This document shows positions 16,768 to 25,065 of a stretch of 45,517 nucleotides of DNA, piece after piece. The stretch covers positions 1 to 45,517 of the forward strand of contig JAUNPP010000007.1 of NCBI GenBank assembly GCA_030536685.1, written 5' to 3'. The notes under the pieces are model-generated. The model did no database searches and was not told where the DNA came from. It was given only the letters and a program-made list of their open reading frames with translations. The position numbers were made by a program, and so were the translations under genes. Origin of the DNA: Lachnospiraceae bacterium. Lineage in GTDB: Bacteria; Bacillota; Clostridia; Lachnospirales; Lachnospiraceae. Position 1 is the stretch's first letter; every line of letters begins with the position of its first letter.

Positions 16768-18435
16768 TCAGACTTCCATGATGATCGGCAGGATCATGGG
16801 GTTACGTTTCATCTTTTTCCAGAGGAAATCACTTAAGTTATCTCTGATAACCGTTTTTAAGCGTACCCAGTCCGTTATATTTCTGCGCAGACATTCGTCT
16901 ACCGCACTGCAGACGATCTGTCTTGCTTCTTCCATCAGATCTTCTGACTCTCTGACATATACAAATCCTCTGGAGACAATATCCGGACCTGCCAAAAGCT
17001 GGTTGGAATGCTTTTCCAGAGAAAGCACTACAATGATAATACCGTTCTGTGACAGGCTCTGACGGTCACGAAGTACAATATTGCCGACATCGCCGACGCC
17101 GAGACCATCTACCAGAATAGAGCCTGAATGTACCTTTCCGGCAACCTCAGCGCTCTCATCATCCAGCTCCAGCACATCACCGGCGTTGATCATAAAGATC
17201 CTTTCATCAGGAATTCCAAGGTATTTTGCCAGATTTGCCTGTGCCTGGCGGTGGCGGAATTCTCCGTGAACCGGGATTGCATAGCGGGGATGCAGCAGAG
17301 AATAGATCAGCTTGATCTCTTCCTGACAGGCATGTCCCGAAACATGTGTATCCTGATAAATAACATGTGCGCCCTTCATGGACAGCTCATTGATAATCTT
17401 GGAAACGGCCTTCTCATTGCCGGGGATCGGAGTAGAACTCAGAATAATCGCATCTCCCGGTTTGATGGAAACCTTGCGGTGGATTCCGGCAGCCATTCTT
17501 GAAAGGGCAGCCATCGATTCTCCCTGGCTTCCGGTCGTGATCAGTACCGTCTTTTCATCCGGATAATTTTTCAGAGAATCCAGATCGATCAGTGTTCCTT
17601 CCGGAATCTTCAGATAATCAAGCTCTGAAGCCGTGCTGATGATATTCACCATGCTCCGGCCTTCCACTACAACCTTTCTGCCGTACTTGTAGGCAGTGTT
17701 GATGATCTGCTGAACACGGTCGACATTGGAAGCAAATGTCGCCACAATAATCCTGTGACTGACATTCTCTGCAAATAAATTATCAAATGTTCGTCCTACC
17801 GTGCGCTCAGACATGGTAAAGCCTTCCCTGATCGCATTGGTACTGTCACACATCAGCGCCAGCACGCCTTTTCTTCCCAGCTCCGCAAAACGCTGCAGAT
17901 CAACTGAGTCACCGAAAACGGGAGTATAGTCAATCTTAAAGTCACCTGTATGAACCACAACACCCACAGGAGTAAAAATAGCAAATGCTGCTGCATCTGC
18001 GATACTGTGGTTGGTTCTGATAAATTCCACACGGAAGCAGCCCATGTTGATTGACTGTCCGTATTTCACAACTTTCTTTTTTACTGCTTTCAGATTCGGA
18101 TGTTCTTTTAATTTGCTTTCAATAATACCGATCGTAAGCTTTGTTCCGTAGATCGGAACATTGATATCTCTCAGCACATAGGGCAATGCGCCGATATGGT
18201 CCTCGTGACCATGGGTAATAAAAAAGCCTTTTACTTTTTCTATATTCTCTTTCAGGTATGTGACATCCGGTATAACCAGATCGATACCCAGCATATCATC
18301 ACTCGGAAAACTCAGACCGCAGTCAATGACAATGATGCTGTCTTCGTATTCCAGCGCTGTAATGTTCATACCGATTGATTCCATACCGCCTAAAGGAATA
18401 ATACGTAGTTTTTTATGGTTTGTTTCTGATTTCAA
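16768..18435 (-). CDS. rnj: Ribonuclease J
   Basis: 555 residues. Metallo-beta-lactamase core with the zinc motif HGHEDH (residues 75-80), the beta-CASP insert and a C-terminal domain. It acts as 5'-3' exonuclease and endonuclease in mRNA turnover and rRNA maturation. Length and motifs are normal for RNase J. The start is an ATG 9 bases after GGAGG. The 174-base gap upstream (18436-18609) is rich in hairpins and lies between it and the DUF1292 gene, with no terminator visible. Confidence 0.95.
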   Translation of the reverse strand: MKSETNHKKLRIIPLGGMESIGMNITALEYEDSIIVIDCGLSFPSDDMLGIDLVIPDVTYLKENIEKVKGFFITHGHEDHIGALPYVLRDINVPIYGTKLTIGIIESKLKEHPNLKAVKKKVVKYGQSINMGCFRVEFIRTNHSIADAAAFAIFTPVGVVVHTGDFKIDYTPVFGDSVDLQRFAELGRKGVLALMCDSTNAIREGFTMSERTVGRTFDNLFAENVSHRIIVATFASNVDRVQQIINTAYKYGRKVVVEGRSMVNIISTASELDYLKIPEGTLIDLDSLKNYPDEKTVLITTGSQGESMAALSRMAAGIHRKVSIKPGDAIILSSTPIPGNEKAVSKIINELSMKGAHVIYQDTHVSGHACQEEIKLIYSLLHPRYAIPVHGEFRHRQAQANLAKYLGIPDERIFMINAGDVLELDDESAEVAGKVHSGSILVDGLGVGDVGNIVLRDRQSLSQNGIIIVVLSLEKHSNQLLAGPDIVSRGFVYVRESEDLMEEARQIVCSAVDECLRRNITDWVRLKTVIRDNLSDFLWKKMKRNPMILPIIMEV

Positions 18436-18609
18436 TTAGTTACCTCCGTGCTTTCTGCTGCAGTACCCCGTACTGCGCTAAAATAATAAATGCAGGAAGA
18501 AAACCGGCATGAATCTGCTCTGATACGGAACATGGGTCCGTACTCCGGCAGACTGCATACGCACAGTCCACAGCAAACAGCAGTCCGCCGAAAAACCAAA
18601 TACCGTCAT
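18436..18609 (-). promoter_or_regulatory. Hairpin-rich leader of rnj
   Basis: Three stems follow one another on the minus strand: 18590-18546 (11 bp, one G-U), 18542-18524 (TACGGA/TCCGTA, 6 bp) and 18476-18460 (GCAGTAC/GTACTGC, 7 bp, 3-base loop). No T-tract follows any of them, so they are not intrinsic terminators. Structured leaders are known to mediate autoregulation of RNase genes such as E. coli rne. Such control here is inference. An ATG-started 43-codon frame exists at the 5' side but has no ribosome site. Confidence 0.4.
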
Positions 18610-18894
18610 TTAATTTTCAATCGATACGTCGTCCATTAAATTCTGAAAAATATCCAGTACGCCGACCAGTTCATCCTCGTTTTCTACCATGACATAAACT
18701 GCCTCAGAATCGCCCGGAAGAGAATCGTCTCTGAAAATATAGCATTCTGCCTCATCTGAATCCTCATCATCCAGACTGCCGTCCGCCGTCAGCAGATAAT
18801 CCTTTCCGTTAATTCTGGTTTTTTCCAATACATATAATTCTAGTGTCTCGCCGTCCTCAGTTGTAAGAACAATGGTGTTGCTGTTATTAATCAT
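18610..18894 (-). CDS. DUF1292 protein (YrzB-like)
   Basis: 94 residues, strongly acidic, with the DUF1292 pattern [27 protein letters not shown] and a C-terminal [10 protein letters not shown]. Function is unknown in the family. The ireB-ruvX-DUF1292 order is conserved across Firmicutes. Its ATG overlaps the ruvX stop by four bases. Confidence 0.88.
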   Translation of the reverse strand: MINNSNTIVLTTEDGETLELYVLEKTRINGKDYLLTADGSLDDEDSDEAECYIFRDDSLPGDSEAVYVMVENEDELVGVLDIFQNLMDDVSIEN

Positions 18895-19334
18895 TCAATC
18901 TCCTTACGTGCCGCGAAAGCCTGTGCATCCAGATAAGTCTGCAGGATAAATACAGCCGCAATCTTATCAATTACTTCCTTGCGGTTTTCTCTCCTGACTC
19001 CGGCTTCCATCAGAACCTTCTCTGCCGAAACAGTAGTCAGACGCTCGTCCTGTAAAATAACCTCCAGACCTGTCCGCCGCTTCAGCATCTCCTGAAATTC
19101 AAGCGTCGCCTGCACACGGGGGCCTTCTGTGTTGTTCATGTTCCGGGGACACCCCAGAACAATCTTTTCTACATCATATTCTTTAATCAATTGTTCTATA
19201 CGTGCAAGTGTCTTTCTCAGCTTATTTGCCTGTGTCCTCTGAATTGTCTCCAATCCCTGCGCCGTAATGCCCAGCCCGTCACTGACAGCCACTCCCACGG
19301 TCTTCGAACCGTAATCAAGTCCAAGTATACGCAT
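18891..19334 (-). CDS. ruvX: Holliday junction resolvase RuvX / YqgF nuclease
   Basis: 147 residues with an RNase H-like fold. The first strand is [19 protein letters not shown] with the catalytic Asp, then [24 protein letters not shown] and the late acidic position in [13 protein letters not shown]. YqgF proteins act in pre-16S rRNA 5'-end maturation and possibly recombination. It lies 2 bases after ireB and overlaps DUF1292 by 4. Confidence 0.93.
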   Translation of the reverse strand: MRILGLDYGSKTVGVAVSDGLGITAQGLETIQRTQANKLRKTLARIEQLIKEYDVEKIVLGCPRNMNNTEGPRVQATLEFQEMLKRRTGLEVILQDERLTTVSAEKVLMEAGVRRENRKEVIDKIAAVFILQTYLDAQAFAARKEIE

Positions 19335-19336
19335 AC

Positions 19337-19603
19337 TTACTTCCTGTTTAATTTATTTTCCAGATAAAACCGCATCAGTTCTTCCAGAATTTCATCCCGT
19401 TCCACCTTCATGATCATGCTTCTTGCGCCGTTATGACTGGTTATATAGGTAGGGTCACCAGACATAATATAGCCTACGATCTGACTCTGAGGGTTATAGC
19501 CCTTTTCCAGCATAGCATGACAAACTGACTCCAGAACCTTTTCCACATCACTTTCGTTGTCCTGAGGTACCTTAAAAAACTGTGTTGCATTGATATCGCT
19601 CAC
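19337..19603 (-). CDS. ireB: IreB-family regulatory phosphoprotein
   Basis: 88 residues of the DUF965/IreB family ([38 protein letters not shown]). In Enterococcus faecalis IreB is a substrate of the Ser/Thr kinase IreK, phosphorylated on N-terminal threonines, and lowers cephalosporin resistance. The start is a GTG at 19603, set by AGGAAG upstream and by the family N-terminus. Frame-open sequence extends 40 codons further upstream but is low in conservation and overlaps the 24-nt repeats. Confidence 0.92.
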   Translation of the reverse strand: MSDINATQFFKVPQDNESDVEKVLESVCHAMLEKGYNPQSQIVGYIMSGDPTYITSHNGARSMIMKVERDEILEELMRFYLENKLNRK

Positions 19604-19692
19604 ACGCTCACTTCCTTTACAATTATTTTTCCGGGCAATACTCAGTGCTATTTTAATACATTTTAACGTTTTCGGCAAGAGGTAATGTCTGA

Positions 19693-19766
19693 GGAACGTT
19701 TTTCTTTTATATCCGGGGAACATTTTTCTTTTATGTCCAGGACGATTTTCTTTTTGTTTCAGGACA
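19693..19766. repeat. Three tandem 22-24-nt repeats after mtaB
   Basis: The unit GGAACRTTTTTCTTTTATRTCC repeats at 19693, 19717 and about 19740 with a partial fourth start near 19762. Spacings are 24, about 24 and 22. On the minus strand the array begins at the mtaB stop and reads into the ireB upstream region. Read in the mtaB frame beyond its TGA it would give a DIKEK-type 8-residue repeat. Confidence 0.6.
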
Positions 19767-21060
19767 GAAGCATATGATTTTCGGTGGCTCCGGTTACCGT
19801 TACGGTTTTCAGTTCATTTGCTCCGCAGTTTTTTAACAAACACTTCACATATTCCTTGGTGTGGCCGCAGCGCCAGGTTTCTCCTTCGTATTGGATCTCA
19901 TCTTCTGTGAGGACTTCCACTTCACGATTCTGGTACCAGGAAAGGTAATTTTGCTGGCTGCGTGCAGCAATCTCCAGCAGCTTGTGGCTGCGCTCTGTTT
20001 TGACCGGTTCCGGCACCTGACCTTCCATGGTGTCTGCTTTGGTTCCTTTTCTTCTTGAATATTTAAATACATGCATTTCCGCAAAACCGACTTTTTCCAC
20101 AAATGCGCAGGTTTCGCAGAATTCTTCTTCTGTTTCCTGCGGGAAGCCTGCAATGACATCGGTTGTAATAGCAGGATGTTCAAAATATCTGCGGATCAGT
20201 TCACATTTATCATAGTATTCACCGGCTGTATAATGTCTATTCATCCGCTTTAATGTTTCATCACAGCCGCTCTGCAGGGAAAGATGAAAATGCGGGCAGA
20301 ATTTGCTGCATTTAGCCAGCGGTATGATAAAGTCTTCTGTTATTACATTCGGTTCCAGCGAGCCGAGTCGGATTCTTTCAATTCCGGGGATTTCAGCGGC
20401 CAGAAGGATCACTTCCTTCAGAAGCGGCCGTTTTTCCTCATTCAGGTCTCTTCCGTAAGAGCTTAAATGAATACCGGTTAACACGATTTCCTTAAATCCC
20501 TGTCCGGCCAGCACACGGATTTCTTCAATAGTATCCTCCAGTGCGCGGCTTCTTGCACGTCCTCTTGCATAGGGAATCTTGCAATAGCTGCAGAACTGGT
20601 TGCATCCATCCTGAATCTTTAAAAAGGCTCTGGTTCTGTCCTCTGTTGAAGTCAGAAACATCGATTCATAGGATTTTTCATGCTTTAAGTCACAAACTGC
20701 CTCCTGGCGGCTGTGTTTTGCTTCATATTCCTCAAGAAGCTCGTACAGACGGCTCTTCTGATTGTTGCCGATGATCAGATCCGCCGTTTCATCCCTCTCA
20801 AGCTCCTCCTTCGAAGCCTGCGCATAACAGCCCACCGCTGCAATCACTGCCTGAGGATTTTTCTTTCTTGCCTTGTGCAGCATCTGTCTTGACTTCTGAT
20901 CCGCAATATTGGTTACGGTACACGTATTTATAATATAGACATCTGCAGCTTCATGAAAGGGAACGATTTCGTACCCATGTTCCTTCAGCTGAGATTTCAT
21001 AACTTCTGTTTCGTATGTGTTCACTTTACATCCTAAAGTATGAAAAGCTGCTTTTTTCAA
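19759..21060 (-). CDS. mtaB: tRNA t6A37 methylthiotransferase MtaB
   Basis: 433 residues of the radical-SAM methylthiotransferase family. Order: N-terminal UPF0004 domain with three Cys (TLGCKVN, NTCTVTNIADQKSR, AVGCYAQ), radical SAM cluster in DGCNQFCSYCKIPYARGR, and a C-terminal TRAM domain. The N-terminal AFHTLGCKVNTYETE and NTCTVT match MtaB (YqeV), which makes ms2t6A on ANN-decoding tRNAs, better than MiaB or RimO. Upstream (21061-21185) is AT-rich with an acattctgta direct repeat and no clear promoter. Confidence 0.93.
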   Translation of the reverse strand: MKKAAFHTLGCKVNTYETEVMKSQLKEHGYEIVPFHEAADVYIINTCTVTNIADQKSRQMLHKARKKNPQAVIAAVGCYAQASKEELERDETADLIIGNNQKSRLYELLEEYEAKHSRQEAVCDLKHEKSYESMFLTSTEDRTRAFLKIQDGCNQFCSYCKIPYARGRARSRALEDTIEEIRVLAGQGFKEIVLTGIHLSSYGRDLNEEKRPLLKEVILLAAEIPGIERIRLGSLEPNVITEDFIIPLAKCSKFCPHFHLSLQSGCDETLKRMNRHYTAGEYYDKCELIRRYFEHPAITTDVIAGFPQETEEEFCETCAFVEKVGFAEMHVFKYSRRKGTKADTMEGQVPEPVKTERSHKLLEIAARSQQNYLSWYQNREVEVLTEDEIQYEGETWRCGHTKEYVKCLLKNCGANELKTVTVTGATENHMLLS

Positions 21061-21185
21061 TTTTTTCTCCTTTTCTGTCTCCGAAAATCCGCCCTCCGGC
21101 GCTCATTCTGTACTACATTCTGTATTATTTAGGATACCTATAAAAATTTACTTCATTTTGTACCTCTAAATGAACTGTAAATTGC

Positions 21186-21214
21186 TTGACATCGAGACTT
21201 TCTCTTAGTAAAAT
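21186..21214 (+). promoter_or_regulatory. Strong sigma-A promoter of the HPr-like gene
   Basis: TTGACA (21186-21191) and TAAAAT (21209-21214) are separated by exactly 17 bases, close to consensus. The predicted leader to the GTG start is about 35 bases. Confidence 0.8.
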
Positions 21215-21255
21215 TACAGTAACGAACATTATAAATTTTTAAGGAGGATTTTCCT

Positions 21256-21489
21256 GTGAAAACCATCAATATTATGTTAAACTCAATCGATAAAGTAAAG
21301 TCATTTGTTAATACCCTGACAAAATTCGATTGCGATTTCGATTTAATCTCAGGCAGATACGTTATTGATGCAAAATCCATCATGGGTATCTTCAGTCTGG
21401 ATCTTTCCAAGCCGATTGAACTGAATATTCATGCTACAGATCAGATTGATGACATCATGGAAGCATTAAAGCCTTACGTAGTTGAATAA
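21256..21489 (+). CDS. HPr-like protein lacking the active histidine (Crh-like)
   Basis: 77 residues with the HPr fold pattern. The catalytic site corresponding to HPr His15 (consensus LHTRPA) reads NSIDKVKSF, with no histidine, so it cannot carry PTS phosphate. The regulatory-serine segment is retained as DAKSIMGIFSLDL with Ser41 at the position of HPr Ser46. This is the logic of Bacillus Crh, which works through HprK phosphorylation and CcpA rather than sugar transport. GTG start, 8 bases after AAGGAGG. Monocistronic, flanked by its own promoter and terminator, on the strand opposite to its neighbours. Confidence 0.8.
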   Translation: MKTINIMLNSIDKVKSFVNTLTKFDCDFDLISGRYVIDAKSIMGIFSLDLSKPIELNIHATDQIDDIMEALKPYVVE

Positions 21490-21525
21490 ACAAAACTTCT
21501 GCGTTTTGCCGGATTATCAGGAAAA

Positions 21526-21555
21526 GGGAATGTCCGAAAGGGCATTCCCTTTTTC
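21526..21555. terminator. Bidirectional terminator between the HPr-like gene and thiI
   Basis: GGGAATGTCC and GGGCATTCCC pair over 10 bp (one G-U) around a GAAA loop, followed by TTTTT on the plus strand. The A residues on the other side give TTTT on the minus strand, so it can also end thiI transcripts. Confidence 0.85.
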
Positions 21556-21616
21556 AGTTGCTTTTCAGCTGCTTCTCAGCACTTTTCAGTCACTTCTCAG
21601 CCATCTCGCAGTTCAG
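21551..21616. repeat. Helically phased TTYTCAG repeats downstream of thiI
   Basis: CAG trinucleotides within TTTTCAG or TTCTCAG occur at 21555, 21566, 21577, 21587, 21598 and 21609, spacing 11, 11, 10, 11 and 11. The array fills the gap between the terminator and the thiI stop. Confidence 0.55.
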
Positions 21617-21632
21617 GTCTTACCGCCGTGTT

Positions 21633-22829
21633 CTATCTTTCACTTTCACACCATACGGTTTCAACAGTATTCATGGCAGTTTCATATAAAGACTCGATAA
21701 CACCTTCCAGATTGCTCTCTGAGCGTTTAATAATTTTCAGATTGGGCTTGGTAACCGGGTGCTTTGCGACAAAGATCGTGCAGCAGTCCTCGTAAGGCAG
21801 GATAGATGTCTCAAATGTTCCGATCTGCTGTGAAATTTCTACAATATCCTGTTTGTCAAAGCCTACAAGCGGGCGATAAACCGGCATTGTGCAGACTTCA
21901 TTGGTTACAGCCATGGACTGCATGGTCTGAGACGCAACCTGTCCGATGCTTTCACCGGTGACCAGAGCCAGACAGCCTGTCTGACCGGCAAGATCCTGTG
22001 CGATTTTCATCATATAGCGGCGCATAATGATCGTCAGCTCATCATGAGGACATTTTTCATAGATTGCAAGCTGAATATCTGTAAAGTTTACGATATGCAG
22101 ATTCACAGGACCTGCATATGCTGCCACTTCCCTGGCCAGATCGATTACCTTCTGCTTTGCGCGGTCGCTGGTGTACGGCGGCGCATGAAAATAAACCGCA
22201 TCCAGGACAACGCCTCGTTTGGCGATCATATAACCGGCAACCGGGCTGTCGATACCGCCGGAGAGCAGCAGCATAGCCTTACCGTTCGTACCAACAGGCA
22301 TACCGCCGGGTCCTTTTACTGTCCTGGAATAAATATTGATCTTCTGGCGGATCTCAATGTGCAGCATAACGTCGGGATTGTGAACGTCTACATGAACGCC
22401 TGAAATCTGATCCAGAATAACCTCGCCCATGTTGCGGCAGATTTCATTGGAATTATAAGGATAGTTCTTTCTTGCCCGTCTTGCCTGTACCTTGAAGCTG
22501 TAAGCTTCTTCCTCACAGTAAGCTTCCTTCATGTAATTTACAACGGTTTCACAGAGCTTTTCCCAGCCCTCGTCTTCTACCTGGAGCATCGGACAGATTC
22601 CCTGGATTCCAAATACGTGCTGCAGGGCATCATATACATCCTGTTCATCAAAATCTTCGTCTTCTGCCATAACATAAATACGGCCGTCTTCCTTGCATAC
22701 CTTAAAAGAGCCTTCGATACGTCTTAATGCACGGCGTATCTGCTTCATCAGTGCATCCTCAAACAGATAACGGTTTTTTCCCTTAATACCGATTTCTGCA
22801 TATTTAATCAAAAAAGCATGAAATTTCAT
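21633..22829 (-). CDS. thiI: tRNA 4-thiouridine synthase ThiI
   Basis: 398 residues from the ATG at 22829, preceded by GGAGA (5 bases away). An ATG six codons earlier has a weaker site. The order is ferredoxin-like domain (ending with GIKGKNR near the start), THUMP domain and PP-loop ATPase with LLLSGGIDSPVAGY. The C-terminal rhodanese domain of E. coli ThiI is absent, as in Firmicutes, where the partner desulfurase hands over sulfur directly. The partner gene is immediately upstream (33 bases), matching the nifZ-thiI pairing in Bacillus. Confidence 0.95.
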   Translation of the reverse strand: MKFHAFLIKYAEIGIKGKNRYLFEDALMKQIRRALRRIEGSFKVCKEDGRIYVMAEDEDFDEQDVYDALQHVFGIQGICPMLQVEDEGWEKLCETVVNYMKEAYCEEEAYSFKVQARRARKNYPYNSNEICRNMGEVILDQISGVHVDVHNPDVMLHIEIRQKINIYSRTVKGPGGMPVGTNGKAMLLLSGGIDSPVAGYMIAKRGVVLDAVYFHAPPYTSDRAKQKVIDLAREVAAYAGPVNLHIVNFTDIQLAIYEKCPHDELTIIMRRYMMKIAQDLAGQTGCLALVTGESIGQVASQTMQSMAVTNEVCTMPVYRPLVGFDKQDIVEISQQIGTFETSILPYEDCCTIFVAKHPVTKPNLKIIKRSESNLEGVIESLYETAMNTVETVWCESER

Positions 22830-22862
22830 TTTTCTCTCCATTTCCATGTGGTTCTTAAATCA

Positions 22863-24017
22863 TTAGCTTCTGCGGAATCTGCGCAGCATCGGCAGCAGTT
22901 CCTTTAACACCTGTACTGTATACAGAATCTCAGCCTCCGTAGTAAATACTCCGAAGCTGAATCGAAGAGTGGAATCCAGCAGGTCATTCTCAACCCCAAT
23001 ACTTTTTAAGGTGCCGCTGACCGCCGGATGATTGGATGAGCAGGCAGAACCTGCTGATACATAGATTTCTCTTTCTTCCAGCGCGTGCAGAAGGACCTCG
23101 CTGCGGACTCCGCGAAAGCTGACACTCACAATATGAGGCGCTCCCTGGTCGATTGGCTGGCCATTTATTACAATATCATCCAATTCCTTTATATTGTCAA
23201 TAAAAAGATGCTTCAGTTCATACATTTTACGGATTCTGGCTTCATGATCCTTGTAAATTTCCTTTACCGCTTCACCGAGTCCTGCGATTCCGGGTACATT
23301 CTCTGTACCGGAGCGCATTCCCCGCTGCTGCTCGCCGCCCCAGATCAGAGGCTTCATCTTCACCTTATCCCGCACATACAAAAAACCGGTTCCTTTGGGT
23401 CCATGGATCTTATGACCGCTTACGGACAACAGATCGATTCCCTGGCGTTTCGGACGAATCACATATTTGCCATACGCCTGAATTGCATCTACATGAAACA
23501 GAACGTCCGGCTTTTTCCGCCGGATGATCCGGGCAATCTCTTCAATCGGCTGTACCGAGCCGATTTCATTATTGACATACATAACCGATACCAGAATCGT
23601 ATCCGGGCAGATTGCTTCTTCCAGCGCCTTCAGCGAAACACAGCCTTCATGGTCTACCGGCAGATACGTCACACGAAATCCCTGTTCCTCCAGATAGCGC
23701 ATCGTATTTCCCACCGACGCGTGCTCAAATACGGTTGTGATCAGGTGATTTCCGCTTCGTTTGTTGGCCATTGCGCAGCCGATCAGCGCCAGATTGTTGG
23801 ATTCGGTTCCGCCTGAGGTAAATAAAATCTCCCGGTCGCTGACTCTGAGACTTTTTGCCACAGCTTCCCTTGCTTCTTTTACATAATGCTCTGCATGAAA
23901 GCCTTTTGAATGCATCGAAGAAGGATTTCCATAATCTTCTGACATGGTTTTCATCATAATATCACACACCCGCGCAAATGCACAGGTTGTTGCTGAATTA
24001 TCCAGATATGCTTCCAT
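22863..24017 (-). CDS. Cysteine desulfurase (NifS-family) for thiI
   Basis: PLP-dependent enzyme that takes sulfur from cysteine as a persulfide. 384 residues. Motifs: DNSATT at the N-terminus, PLP lysine in SVSGHKIHGPKGTG, and catalytic Cys in SAGSACSSNHPAVSG. Its place directly upstream of thiI points to tRNA thiolation, although iron-sulfur cluster work is not excluded. AGGAAAA precedes the ATG. Confidence 0.93.
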   Translation of the reverse strand: MEAYLDNSATTCAFARVCDIMMKTMSEDYGNPSSMHSKGFHAEHYVKEAREAVAKSLRVSDREILFTSGGTESNNLALIGCAMANKRSGNHLITTVFEHASVGNTMRYLEEQGFRVTYLPVDHEGCVSLKALEEAICPDTILVSVMYVNNEIGSVQPIEEIARIIRRKKPDVLFHVDAIQAYGKYVIRPKRQGIDLLSVSGHKIHGPKGTGFLYVRDKVKMKPLIWGGEQQRGMRSGTENVPGIAGLGEAVKEIYKDHEARIRKMYELKHLFIDNIKELDDIVINGQPIDQGAPHIVSVSFRGVRSEVLLHALEEREIYVSAGSACSSNHPAVSGTLKSIGVENDLLDSTLRFSFGVFTTEAEILYTVQVLKELLPMLRRFRRS

Positions 24018-24074
24018 TATTTTTCCTCCAGTCCACAGACTGTATCTATACTATAAGTTATTCGGTATTTGCGG

Positions 24075-24938
24075 TTACGGTTCCAGAAGATACACAAGAA
24101 CCGACAAAAGAGCCATACCGGCGGTTTCAGTCCGAAGGATCCGCCTGCCAAGTGAAATACGCTTCCAGCCCTTCTGTTCAGCCAGCTCCACCTCTCCCGG
24201 GTCAAATCCGCCCTCAGGACCAATCAAAATACCAATTCGAATCGGCTCGTGCGGTTTCAGTTCGGTGCCTGCGGGCAATTGCGGTTTCAGTTCGGCGCCT
24301 GCAGGCGATTGCATTTTCAGTTCAGTACCTGCGGCCTGCGCTGCACCTTCCTCACGTCTGCGCTTTACTGCTTTTGCAAGATCGGACAATATGCTCCGCA
24401 CGCCCTCCATGCCTTCTTCATTTTCATAAGGCAGCAGGCAGTATTCCATGTCTGCGGCCTGCACGAGAGCCTTCTCAAAGGTTACCGGCAGCTGCACCTG
24501 CGGGATTACCATACGTCCGCTCTGCTTTGCTGCGCTCTCTGCAATCGCATTCCAGCGCTTTACCTTTGCCTGCGCTTTCTTTGCATCCAGCTTTACTACA
24601 GAACGCTTCATAGCCACCGGCACAACCGCATACGCACCCAGCTCTACCGCTTTCTGTATGATCAGTTCCATTTTATCCGACTTGGGCAGACCCTGAAACA
24701 GATAGATCTGAACAGGAAGTTCAATCGAAGAGGTTTCCCTGCTGTCCACCCGCAGCATTACCTGGCCCTCATCAAACGCCTCAATCGTACAAAAATAATC
24801 CTCATCGCTTCCGCTGCTGATGCGAACCTTTTCACCAGGTTTCATGCGAAGAACATTCTTCATATGATTCACATCCTCACCTGTTACAACGACGCGGTCT
24901 CCGGTTATCTGCTCCGGTGTCACAAAAAAACGAAACAT
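24075..24938 (-). CDS. rsmE: 16S rRNA m3U1498 methyltransferase RsmE
   Basis: 287 residues from the ATG at 24938 with GGGAGG 7 bases upstream. The open frame runs 78 codons further upstream but crosses non-coding sequence. Begins MFRFFVTPEQI with a PUA-like domain, followed by a SPOUT knot with the motifs KSDKMELIIQKAVELGA, IGILIGPEGGF and SLGRRILRTETAG. It methylates U1498 of 16S rRNA. An insert of three 10-residue repeats (AGTELKMQSP, AGAELKPQLP, AGTELKPHEP) sits just before the IGPEGGF motif, which is unusual for the family. Confidence 0.92.
   Translation of the reverse strand: MFRFFVTPEQITGDRVVVTGEDVNHMKNVLRMKPGEKVRISSGSDEDYFCTIEAFDEGQVMLRVDSRETSSIELPVQIYLFQGLPKSDKMELIIQKAVELGAYAVVPVAMKRSVVKLDAKKAQAKVKRWNAIAESAAKQSGRMVIPQVQLPVTFEKALVQAADMEYCLLPYENEEGMEGVRSILSDLAKAVKRRREEGAAQAAGTELKMQSPAGAELKPQLPAGTELKPHEPIRIGILIGPEGGFDPGEVELAEQKGWKRISLGRRILRTETAGMALLSVLVYLLEP
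24251..24340. repeat. In-frame 30-bp tandem repeat inside rsmE
   Basis: GCGGTTTCAGTTCGG-type units start at 24251, 24281 and 24311 (the last as GCATTTTCAGTTCAG), an exact 30-bp period. They encode three 10-residue units in RsmE and preserve the frame. Confidence 0.85.
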
Positions 24939-25065
24939 CCTCTTTCCTCCCGGGAATTTCTGAATTTTATAATCGTTACTCCTTTTTCTATCAGGGAGAC
25001 TTACCTCCCATGATAGGAAAAACCAGTTTATTATAAACGAAAAATGCTGACTTTTCAAGATATTT

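Noticed and set aside
18470..18605. Possible 43-codon small protein between DUF1292 and rnj
   Set aside because: No ribosome site, unusual Cys/Trp/Phe content, and it coincides with the hairpins of the rnj leader.
21153..21410. 85-codon minus-strand frame opposite the HPr-like gene
   Set aside because: It covers the strong plus-strand promoter and gene; no ribosome site or family match.
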